64,000 nt of DNA from Flavobacterium saccharophilum. GTDB taxonomy: Bacteria > Bacteroidota > Bacteroidia > Flavobacteriales > Flavobacteriaceae. The stretch's first letter is position 1; every line of letters begins with the position of its first letter. The stretch covers positions 744,001-808,000 of the forward strand of contig NZ_FRBY01000001.1 in NCBI RefSeq assembly GCF_900142735.1. Reading direction: 5' to 3'. This document shows positions 54,721 to 61,412 of the stretch, one piece after another. Both the position numbers and the translations under genes were made by a program. The notes below the pieces were generated by a model that saw only the letters and a program-made list of their open reading frames with translations, made no database searches and was not told the origin of the DNA.

Positions 54721-54744
54721 TTTTTACGTACTTTTACGTAAAAA
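54721..54744. promoter_or_regulatory. Inverted repeat in the sucA divergent promoter
   Basis: Perfect 10-base arms TTTTTACGTA and TACGTAAAAA around CTTT, between the sucA promoter and the start of the divergent gene at 54767. Position suggests a regulator binding site for one or both genes. Confidence 0.5.
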
Positions 54745-54766
54745 TTTGTTAAAAATAGATCTAACT

Positions 54767-55318
54767 ATGAAGAAAAATCAAATTTCAATCGTTTTCAAAT
54801 CTTTTTTTGTGATTATGACAGTCTTTTTTTCTAGTTATGCAACCGCTCAGCAAAACTATGTTATAAACAACCACAATGATTTTTGGGATAAAGTTCAGTT
54901 CGGAGGCGGATTAGGTCTTGGATTTGGATCTGGTTACACCGATATTTCTGTAATGCCAAGTGCAATTTATAATGTTAATGAGATTGTATCTCTGGGTGTT
55001 GGGTTGCAATTTGGTTATTTATATCAAAAAAATTATTATGAATCTTTTGTGTACGGAGCAAGTTTTCTAACCTATGTAAATCCAATTCCTCAATTGCAGT
55101 TATCTGCCGAATTAGAGCAGGTGAGAGTCAATGCAGATTATGAAGAAACCTATTATGTCCCTGCTTATTCTGATGATTTTTGGAATACGGCCTTGTATCT
55201 TGGTGCTGGTTACAGAACAGGAAATGTAACGATTGGTGCTCGCTACGATGTTTTGTATAATCCAAATAAGAGTCTTTATGGTTCTGGATTTATGCCTTTT
55301 GTGAGAGCGTATTTTTAA
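54767..55318 (+). CDS. Small outer-membrane beta-barrel-like protein divergent from sucA
   Basis: Exported protein of 183 aa from ATG 54767 (MKKNQISIVFKSFFVIMTVF); the longer frame to 54671 would cross the sucA promoter. The signal peptide ends SYATAQ. The rest is a run of alternating Gly/aromatic beta strands (FGGGLGLGFGSGYTDISVMP, GVGLQFGYLYQKNYYE, ALYLGAGYRTGNVTIGARYD) ending in a terminal phenylalanine (FVRAYF), as expected for an 8-strand outer-membrane barrel. I do not recognise a named family. Nothing in it supports a role in 2-oxoglutarate metabolism. Confidence 0.85.
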   Translation: MKKNQISIVFKSFFVIMTVFFSSYATAQQNYVINNHNDFWDKVQFGGGLGLGFGSGYTDISVMPSAIYNVNEIVSLGVGLQFGYLYQKNYYESFVYGASFLTYVNPIPQLQLSAELEQVRVNADYEETYYVPAYSDDFWNTALYLGAGYRTGNVTIGARYDVLYNPNKSLYGSGFMPFVRAYF

Positions 55319-55320
55319 AA

Positions 55321-55359
55321 GGTGCTAAGGTTCTGAGGTACTAAGTTGCTAAGGTTTTT
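55321..55359. repeat. Left inverted repeat flanking the lipoprotein gene
   Basis: 39 bases of CTAAGG/TACTAAG words, complementary at 32 of 39 positions to 55924-55962. It begins 3 bases after the previous stop codon. Confidence 0.8.
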
Positions 55360-55372
55360 AAAACAAGAAAAT

Positions 55373-55942
55373 TTGAAAAAATACATTTTCATAATTGCAA
55401 TAATTATAGCTTTGAGTTGTAATCATTCTCAAAAGGCAGATAAGACTGAAAACAAAAAAGTTGTAAAAAAAGAACTAAGACCTTTTTTTGATTCGGATAA
55501 AGTCGATCATTATTATTTGGATTTTTCCGAAGATGATTTTACTAAAATCCTTATGAAGGATAATAATACTAAAAAGGAAGAAGAATTTTTTGAAATTTAT
55601 GTACATCATTTTCCTGATAGTATTCCAAAAGAAAATTTTGAGAAAATTCTATTAAAGCATAATTATAGAAAATCAAGCTTAACTAGTAAACAGCAAAAAG
55701 ACATTCAAAATGTTTTTAGCGAAAAAGATTCGTCACCAGATTCTTATGCTTCTTGTGCTGCAGAATATCGGGATATTTTTATTTTTAAGAAGAAAGAAAA
55801 AACGATTGGAATAGCAAAAATCTGTTTTAAATGCGGTCGTTTTCAGATAATAGGAAGTAAACTAGATACTAATGGATTTGGACTTTGGTCTGAATTAGAT
55901 AAGTTGAAAAGTATTATCAGGCCAAAAACCTTAGAACCTTAG
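55373..55942 (+). CDS. Uncharacterised lipoprotein with probable TTG start
   Basis: No ATG is suitably placed: the open frame begins at TTG 55346, inside a repeat. TTG 55373 gives (M)KKYIFIIAIIIALSC, a clean lipoprotein signal with the cysteine at residue 16, so I prefer it (189 aa). The mature protein is Lys/Glu/Asp-rich with one cysteine pair (ICFKCGRFQI) and a further cysteine (YASCAAEYRD). I recognise no family. The last four codons (TLEP) and the stop lie inside the right inverted repeat, so the gene's end may have been set by repeat insertion. Confidence 0.7.
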   Translation: MKKYIFIIAIIIALSCNHSQKADKTENKKVVKKELRPFFDSDKVDHYYLDFSEDDFTKILMKDNNTKKEEEFFEIYVHHFPDSIPKENFEKILLKHNYRKSSLTSKQQKDIQNVFSEKDSSPDSYASCAAEYRDIFIFKKKEKTIGIAKICFKCGRFQIIGSKLDTNGFGLWSELDKLKSIIRPKTLEP

Positions 55943-55962
55943 CATCTCAGTAACTTAGAACC
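55924..55962. repeat. Right inverted repeat flanking the lipoprotein gene
   Basis: Partner of 55321-55359. It contains the C-terminal codons and stop of the lipoprotein gene and ends 3 bases before the stop codon of the convergent gene at 55965. Confidence 0.8.
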
Positions 55963-55964
55963 TT

Positions 55965-56318
55965 CTACTTAAAATTCTTTCGAAACCAAACTTTCTGCCA
56001 TTCTCGTTTTAAAATCAAAAACGAAACTTGTTCAGCAAGAATCACTAAATCCGATCCATCAAGTTTTTTTATTTCAATTTCAGAAACATCAATAATATAT
56101 AGGAGGTTTAAGTATTCAGCGAATTTATACTGAATCATTCGGTAGATTTTTTCGTGAAGCTGGATCTTCAATTCGTTGGGAGAAATACTTAACGGGAAAT
56201 CGATGCCTTCATTCGCTAAATTAAAGTCCTTGTTGATTTGTTCGATCAGGTTGAGATATAAAGTTTCTGCCTGAGCTTCTGCTAGTAAAGATTCTGTATT
56301 AATTGGTGCTACAAACAT
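55965..56318 (-). CDS. Conserved hypothetical protein upstream-linked to polyprenyl synthetase
   Basis: Soluble helical protein of 117 aa from ATG 56318 (MFVAPINTESLLAEAQAETL); an in-frame ATG at 56354 would add twelve residues. No signal peptide or membrane helix. The amphipathic helices (LYLNLIEQINKDFNLAN, LKIQLHEKIYRMIQYKFAEY) have no motif I recognise. It follows the polyprenyl synthetase gene on the same strand after an 84-base AT-rich gap and may be its partner in one transcript. Confidence 0.65.
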   Translation of the reverse strand: MFVAPINTESLLAEAQAETLYLNLIEQINKDFNLANEGIDFPLSISPNELKIQLHEKIYRMIQYKFAEYLNLLYIIDVSEIEIKKLDGSDLVILAEQVSFLILKREWQKVWFRKNFK

Positions 56319-56402
56319 ATTTTTATCAATTTCAAAATTCAATGTCAATTGCAATTTTCAATCTTTTATAATTGATTTTTGAAATTGTTATTGCTATTGT
56401 TT

Positions 56403-57377
56403 TTATACCTTACGTCCCATTAAATTTTCACCGAAAGTTCTCAAAATACTCTTCTTTTCGGCATTAATATCCATTTTTTCTAAAGTTTCAAAAGCTTTAA
56501 AGGTATACATTTCTATCGCTTCCTGAGTCGCTTTTGAAGCTCCTGATGCATTAAAAATGGCTTTTACAGTTTCTATTTTTTGTAAATTATCTTCTAATTG
56601 TAATCCGAATAACTGTTGTAATTCTGCTGCTTTTTCTTCAGATGAAAACTCAATTGCTTTTAGATACAAATAGGTTTTTTTGTTTTCGATAATATCTCCA
56701 CCCACTTGTTTTCCAAAGGTTTCAGGATCTCCAAAAGCATCTAAATAATCATCTTGCAACTGAAATGCCAATCCTAAATTCAGTCCGAAATCATAAATTA
56801 AATCAGCTTCTTTTTCAGAAGTTTTCGCTACAATAGCCCCCATTTTCATGGCTGCTGCAACTAAAACTGCTGTTTTATATTCAATCATTTTCAGGTATTC
56901 GGGAATGGTAACATTGTTTCTTTCTTCAAAATCAACATCCCATTGTTGTCCTTCACAAACTTCAAGAGCCGTTTTGCTGAATAATTTCGCTAAATCTCTA
57001 AAAATAGTTGGTTCGTATTGTTCGAAATATTGATAAGCCAGAATCAACATTGCATCACCAGAAAGTATTCCGGTATTAATATTCCATTTTTCATGAACGG
57101 TTACTTTTCCTCTTCGCAAAGGCGCATCGTCCATAATGTCATCATGAACTAACGAAAAGTTATGAAAAACTTCAACCGCCATAGCTGCCGGAAGCGCTAC
57201 TTTATAATCGGCATCAAAAACTTCTGCAGCCATTAAAGTTAATACCGGACGCATTCGTTTTCCACCAAGCCCTAAGATATAAGTAATAGGTTCGTAAAGA
57301 TTTTTGGGTTCTTTGTCTATGCTTTGGTTTTCTAAATAACTAATGAAAAATTCCTGGTACTGACTAATATCGTGCAT
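56403..57377 (-). CDS. Short-chain polyprenyl diphosphate synthase
   Basis: Trans-prenyltransferase making C15-C20 (or longer) prenyl diphosphates from IPP and allylic primers (324 aa). The first Asp-rich motif is D79-D80-I-M-D83 (LVHDDIMDDAPLRRG), with GGKRMRP before it. The second is LAFQLQDDYLDAFGD. F74, five residues before the first motif, is bulky, which in type I geranylgeranyl synthases limits chain length; C20 is therefore my guess. Expected products feed quinone, carotenoid or glycan-carrier synthesis. Cytosolic. Confidence 0.93.
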   Translation of the reverse strand: MHDISQYQEFFISYLENQSIDKEPKNLYEPITYILGLGGKRMRPVLTLMAAEVFDADYKVALPAAMAVEVFHNFSLVHDDIMDDAPLRRGKVTVHEKWNINTGILSGDAMLILAYQYFEQYEPTIFRDLAKLFSKTALEVCEGQQWDVDFEERNNVTIPEYLKMIEYKTAVLVAAAMKMGAIVAKTSEKEADLIYDFGLNLGLAFQLQDDYLDAFGDPETFGKQVGGDIIENKKTYLYLKAIEFSSEEKAAELQQLFGLQLEDNLQKIETVKAIFNASGASKATQEAIEMYTFKAFETLEKMDINAEKKSILRTFGENLMGRKV

Positions 57378-57521
57378 AAAATGAAAATCTGATTATCGAG
57401 GCTCAAAGATACAATTCAAATGTTAATTATTCCCTGCTAAAATTTAAATGCTAACTAAGATTTAAAATCAGGTAAAATTGATCTCATTTCTAATCTGTTA
57501 AATTATTTTTAAAAAAAACTT

Positions 57522-57549
57522 GGAAACTTATTTGGTGTTTAGAGTTTCC
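57522..57549. promoter_or_regulatory. Operator 1 at the yceI promoter (GGAAACT-N14-AGTTTCC)
   Basis: 28-base site with 7-base perfect inverted arms and 14-base centre. It covers the -33 TTG (57532-57534) and ends 4 bases before the -7 box, as does the site at the tetR promoter. Confidence 0.75.
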
Positions 57550-57561
57550 TGTCTATATTTG
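57532..57561 (+). promoter_or_regulatory. Promoter of the YceI gene (TTG-N19-TATATTTG)
   Basis: TTG 57532-57534, 19 bases, TATATTTG 57554-57561: full Bacteroidota consensus spacing. The leader to the ATG is about 77 bases and contains a second operator. Confidence 0.75.
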
Positions 57562-57572
57562 CAATCTCAAAT

Positions 57573-57600
57573 GGAAACCCAGAACACTGTAAAAGTTTCC
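57573..57600. promoter_or_regulatory. Operator 2 in the yceI leader (GGAAACC-N14-AGTTTCC)
   Basis: 28-base site with the same arms as operator 1 (one mismatch at the inner base), lying just downstream of the expected transcription start. Confidence 0.7.
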
Positions 57601-57645
57601 GTTTTAAGTTTAGATAAGTTATAAACTAAACAAAACCAAATAATT

Positions 57646-58167
57646 ATGAAAACAACATGGACCTTAGATTCTAGCCAATCAGATGTTTTGATTAAAATGA
57701 GACATTCGATTATTGCCTATTTAGGAGGAACTACAAATAAATTTGACGGTTACGTTAATATCGAAGACAATGAAATCGAAGATGCTTCGGTTGAATTTTC
57801 ATTAGATGTTAATAATAAAAATGACAGTTTTCAGCATATCGATTCTCATATGCAATTGAATGATTTATTCAATGTAAACGAGCATCCGATTATCAGTTTC
57901 AAATCGACATCCTTTCAGAAGATTAATGATAATATCAATTTTTTCAAAGGTGATTTAACTATAAAAGATGTTACCAGAGTTGTAGAACTTGATGCAGAAT
58001 TTATTGGGGTCAATTCTTATAACGGACAGAAAAAAGTTGCTTTTGAAATTAAGGGAGATATTAAACGTCAGGACTTTGGTTTAGATTATAATGCATTTAA
58101 CTTCAACGGTGGTTTAGCATTAGGAAAGGATATTAAACTTATTGCAAATCTGGAATTTAGTATATAA
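57646..58167 (+). CDS. YceI-family lipocalin-like protein, apparently cytosolic
   Basis: YceI-fold beta-barrel of 173 aa. The family pattern is clear: TWTLDSSQSDVLIKMRHSII at the start, EFSLDVNNKNDSFQHIDSHM, LNDLFNVNEHPIISFKSTSF, LTIKDVTRVVELDAEF. YceI proteins bind isoprenoid or other hydrophobic ligands. No signal peptide is present, unlike the periplasmic E. coli YceI. Its promoter has two operators matching that of the tetR efflux operon 106 bases downstream, so it is probably coregulated and might handle the hydrophobic inducer or its target. Confidence 0.92.
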   Translation: MKTTWTLDSSQSDVLIKMRHSIIAYLGGTTNKFDGYVNIEDNEIEDASVEFSLDVNNKNDSFQHIDSHMQLNDLFNVNEHPIISFKSTSFQKINDNINFFKGDLTIKDVTRVVELDAEFIGVNSYNGQKKVAFEIKGDIKRQDFGLDYNAFNFNGGLALGKDIKLIANLEFSI

Positions 58168-58213
58168 ATCTTACATAATGAATAAATTAATGTAAAATTA
58201 TTACAAATATAAT

Positions 58214-58241
58214 GGAAACTATTTTTTCAATTTTAGTTTCC
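58214..58241. promoter_or_regulatory. Operator at the tetR promoter (GGAAACT-N14-AGTTTCC)
   Basis: Perfect 7-base inverted arms with a 14-base centre, ending 4 bases before the -7 box TATATTTG (58246-58253). Same size, arms and placement as operator 1 of yceI. Position between -33 and -7 would block RNA polymerase. Confidence 0.78.
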
Positions 58242-58245
58242 TAAT

Positions 58246-58253
58246 TATATTTG
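58246..58253 (+). promoter_or_regulatory. -7 box of the tetR-efflux operon (TATATTTG)
   Basis: TATATTTG, 20 bases before the tetR start codon, so the leader is only about 14 bases. No exact TTG at -33; TTT is found at the 19-base spacing. Confidence 0.65.
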
Positions 58254-58273
58254 TAATGTAATTTGAATTTAAA

Positions 58274-58873
58274 ATGAAAGAGAAAATCATATCAAAAGCG
58301 AGTGAGTTGTTTTTAAAGCTCGGTTTTAAAAGTGTTACGATGGATGATATTGCAGGCGAAATGTGTATTTCTAAAAAAACGATTTACAAATATTTCTGTA
58401 ATAAAGAAGTTTTGATTGAAGAAAGTACTTCAATGGTTCATAAACAGGTTCATGAGGTTATTGATACCATTGTTGCGAAAGATTATAATGCCATTCATGA
58501 GAACTTTGAAATTCGCGAAATGTTTCGCGATATGTTTAAAAACGCGACGGATACTTCGCCTCTTTATCAGTTAAAAAAACATTATCCTGAAATCTATCAA
58601 AATGTAATGACACATGAAATAGATCAGTGCAATCACTATTTTAAAGATAATATTTTAAAAGGAATCCGTGAGAACTTATACAGACCAGATTTGAATATTG
58701 ATTTATATGTGAAATTTTATTACACCTTAATTTTTCATATTAATGAAACTACAATTTCTGAAAGAGAAGCACAAAAAATAGAATTAGAAGCTTTGGAATA
58801 TCATACCAGAGCAATGGCAACCGAAAAGGGAATAATCGAATTAGAAAAACAACTTAAAAAATTTAGTACTTAA
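58274..58873 (+). CDS. TetR-family repressor of the efflux operon
   Basis: TetR/AcrR-family regulator, 199 aa. The N-terminal helix-turn-helix is at about 8-50 (ASELFLKLGFKSVTMDDIAG, then CISKKTIYKYFCNKEVLIEE). The C-terminal ligand domain is family-specific, with TetR_C-type helices (EIREMFRDMFKNA, KFYYTLIFHINETTI). It is the first gene of the tetR-tolC-adaptor-pump operon and has a 28-base palindrome over its own promoter. Autorepression relieved by a pump substrate is the expected mode; the inducer is unknown. Confidence 0.94.
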   Translation: MKEKIISKASELFLKLGFKSVTMDDIAGEMCISKKTIYKYFCNKEVLIEESTSMVHKQVHEVIDTIVAKDYNAIHENFEIREMFRDMFKNATDTSPLYQLKKHYPEIYQNVMTHEIDQCNHYFKDNILKGIRENLYRPDLNIDLYVKFYYTLIFHINETTISEREAQKIELEALEYHTRAMATEKGIIELEKQLKKFST

Positions 58874-58886
58874 TTAATCAATCTAT

Positions 58887-60221
58887 ATGAAACGAGTAAT
58901 TCTTATATTTTTGTGTTCAATTGGCTTGACTGCCAACGCACAAGTCAAAACCCTAACCTTAAAAGAGGCTCTTACATACGCGTTGCAAAACAAAGCGGAT
59001 GCAAAAAAATCTAAACTTCAGGTTGAAAATAGTGAGTATCAAATTCAGGAAATTCGCTCAAGAGCCTTGCCACAAATCTCCGGTAACGCAAGTTTAACTT
59101 ATAATCCAATTCTACAAACAAATGTTATTGATGGAGGTTCATTTGGTCAGCCAGGAACTACTATTCAGGCGACTTTTGGCCAAAAATGGACTTCTGGAGC
59201 GGGAATCTCTTTGACTCAGGCATTATTTGATCAGTCTGTTTTTACAGGTTTGAGAGCTGCTAAATCTACTCGTGAATTTTATCAAATAAACGATCAGTTG
59301 ACTGAGGAGCAAGTTATCGAAAGAGTTGCAAATAATTACTACGGAGTATATGTACAACGTGAAAGATTAATTTTATTAGATAGCAATTACGTTAATACAA
59401 CTAAAGTCCGCAATATTGTACAAGGACAATTTGATAATGGTCTGGCTAAAAAAATTGATTTAGACCGTATTATTGTAAAAATGTCAAACATTGATACAGA
59501 ACGTCAACAAATTAAAAATCAGATTACTTTACAGGAAAATGCTTTGAAGTTTTATATGGGAATGCCTATTGAAGCTCAAATCGAGATTCCGAAAGAAGAA
59601 TTTGAAGTGGTTCCAGCTGCCTTAACTGAAGTTCCAAATGTAGAAAACAGAACAGAATATTTGCTTTTGAAAAAACAAGAAGAATTATTAGTGTTTAATA
59701 AGAAAGCTACTGAAGCATTGTACTATCCAACATTAAACCTGGTTGCGGGTTACAATTATATTGGTCAGGGTCCTGAAATGCCTCTTTTTGCAAAACCAAG
59801 AGATGGTGTTTATTGGTCTGATTATTCTGCAATTGGATTGAATTTACATGTGCCAATCTTTACAGGTTTCGGAACTCGTGCTAAAGTAAGACAGGCAGAT
59901 GTTGAAATTAGATCACTTCAGGAAGATATTAAAGACACCAAACTTTCATTGGATCTTGATTACAGAAACGCAATGGCTCAAATTGAGAACAACCTTATCA
60001 CGATTAATAATCAAAGAGAAAACATGCGTTTGGCAAAAGAGATTTTAAGCGATACAAAAAACAATTACCTTCAGGGATTAGCGTCATTAACCGATTTATT
60101 AGATGCTGAAAACGAATCTCTTGAGGCTCAAAATAATTTTACAAGAGCAGTTTTAAATTACAAAATTGCTGAGATAACACTAATCAAATCAAAAGGCGAA
60201 CTAAAAACTCTTATTAAATAA
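58887..60221 (+). CDS. TolC-family outer-membrane efflux protein
   Basis: Outer-membrane channel of a tripartite efflux system (444 aa). Signal peptide ends LTANAQ; then two outer-membrane efflux repeats: LTLKEALTYALQNKADAKKS at the start and coiled-coil-forming helices to the end (LSLDLDYRNAMAQIENNLIT, NNYLQGLASLTDLLDAENES). It begins 13 bases after tetR and precedes the adaptor gene by 9 bases, so the three are cotranscribed. Confidence 0.95.
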   Translation: MKRVILIFLCSIGLTANAQVKTLTLKEALTYALQNKADAKKSKLQVENSEYQIQEIRSRALPQISGNASLTYNPILQTNVIDGGSFGQPGTTIQATFGQKWTSGAGISLTQALFDQSVFTGLRAAKSTREFYQINDQLTEEQVIERVANNYYGVYVQRERLILLDSNYVNTTKVRNIVQGQFDNGLAKKIDLDRIIVKMSNIDTERQQIKNQITLQENALKFYMGMPIEAQIEIPKEEFEVVPAALTEVPNVENRTEYLLLKKQEELLVFNKKATEALYYPTLNLVAGYNYIGQGPEMPLFAKPRDGVYWSDYSAIGLNLHVPIFTGFGTRAKVRQADVEIRSLQEDIKDTKLSLDLDYRNAMAQIENNLITINNQRENMRLAKEILSDTKNNYLQGLASLTDLLDAENESLEAQNNFTRAVLNYKIAEITLIKSKGELKTLIK

Positions 60222-60230
60222 CTAATTACA

Positions 60231-61298
60231 ATGAAGAAAACTATTATAACAATCGTAATCATAATCGCGGCCTTAGGGGTGATTGGATATATCTTAAATA
60301 ATAATAAGAAGGAGAATAAAGCTAAAACCGATATCGTTGCTGAAAAAAATGCTGCGGTTTCAGTAAAAATTTCTCCGGTAAAAACAGAAGAAGTTTCATT
60401 AGACTTCGTTGCAAATGGAAACTTCCAACCAATCCAACAGTTAACATTTTCTGCTGAGAAATCAGGGAAAGTAATTAGCGTTTTGGCAAAAGAAGGAGAT
60501 TACGTAAGAGTAGGTCAAACTTTATTGACAATGAGAGGTGACGTAATCAATGTAAATGCACAACAAGCACAGGCTGTATACGCAAATGCAAAATCAGATT
60601 ACGCGAGATATGAAAATGCTTTTAAAACGGGCGGTGTTACCAAACAACAATTAGATCAGGCAAAATTGGCTTTAACAAACGCTCAGTCTAATTTAACTCA
60701 GGCAAACATTAATGTTGGAGATACAAGAGTAAAAGCGCCAATCAGCGGATTTATCAATAAAAAATACATTGAGCCAGGATCTATCTTAACAGGAATGCCG
60801 GCAACTGCATTGTTTGATATCGTAAATGTTTCTAAATTAAAATTAGTAGTTACAGTAAACGAAAATCAGGTAGCAAGTTTAAAAGTTGGAAATACTATCA
60901 ATGTATCTGCTAGTGTTTATCCTGATAAAAATTTCTCTGGAAAAATCACTTTTATTGCTGCAAAAGCTGACGAGAGTTTAAACTTTCCTGTTGAAATTGA
61001 AATTGCAAATAATACAAACAATGACCTGAAAGCAGGTATGTACGGAACGGCAAATTTTGCTTCAAACCAACAAAAACAACAGTTAATGGTTGTGCCTAGA
61101 AACGCATTCGTAGGAAGTGTAAGCAGCAACGAAATTTTTGTAGCTGAGAATGGTATCGCAAAATTGAGAAAAGTAACTGCGGGAAGAATTTTAGGAGATC
61201 AGGTAGAAATCATCAATGGATTATCTGATGGCGAAAAAGTAATTACTACCGGTCAGATCAACTTACAAGACGGTAACAGAGTAGAAATTATTAAATAA
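60231..61298 (+). CDS. RND efflux periplasmic adaptor (membrane fusion protein)
   Basis: HlyD/AcrA-type adaptor, 355 aa, bridging pump and TolC. One N-terminal membrane helix (IITIVIIIAALGVIGYIL), then lipoyl half-motif (GKVISVLAKEGDYVRVGQTL), an alpha-hairpin (about 105-160), the second lipoyl half (DTRVKAPISGFINKKYIEPG), beta-barrel and membrane-proximal domains (ending GLSDGEKVITTGQINLQDGN). It is anchored by the helix rather than a lipid. A 114-base gap with an inverted repeat separates it from the pump gene. Confidence 0.95.
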   Translation: MKKTIITIVIIIAALGVIGYILNNNKKENKAKTDIVAEKNAAVSVKISPVKTEEVSLDFVANGNFQPIQQLTFSAEKSGKVISVLAKEGDYVRVGQTLLTMRGDVINVNAQQAQAVYANAKSDYARYENAFKTGGVTKQQLDQAKLALTNAQSNLTQANINVGDTRVKAPISGFINKKYIEPGSILTGMPATALFDIVNVSKLKLVVTVNENQVASLKVGNTINVSASVYPDKNFSGKITFIAAKADESLNFPVEIEIANNTNNDLKAGMYGTANFASNQQKQQLMVVPRNAFVGSVSSNEIFVAENGIAKLRKVTAGRILGDQVEIINGLSDGEKVITTGQINLQDGNRVEIIK

Positions 61299-61327
61299 AA
61301 AAGTAATTAGTGGTTAGTACAGAGTAC

Positions 61328-61378
61328 TTAGTCCTTGGAATTATTCAAAGTAAATAATCTCAAGAGACTAAGGACTAA
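61328..61378. repeat. Inverted repeat of AGTCCTT words between adaptor and pump genes
   Basis: TTAGTCCTT (61328-61336) pairs with AAGGACTAA (61370-61378), and further AAGGACTTA copies follow. It resembles flavobacterial intergenic repeats and lies inside an operon, without a T-run. Confidence 0.65.
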
Positions 61379-61412
61379 AAACTAAGGACTTAATAAAATT
61401 TAAAAGAAATAT

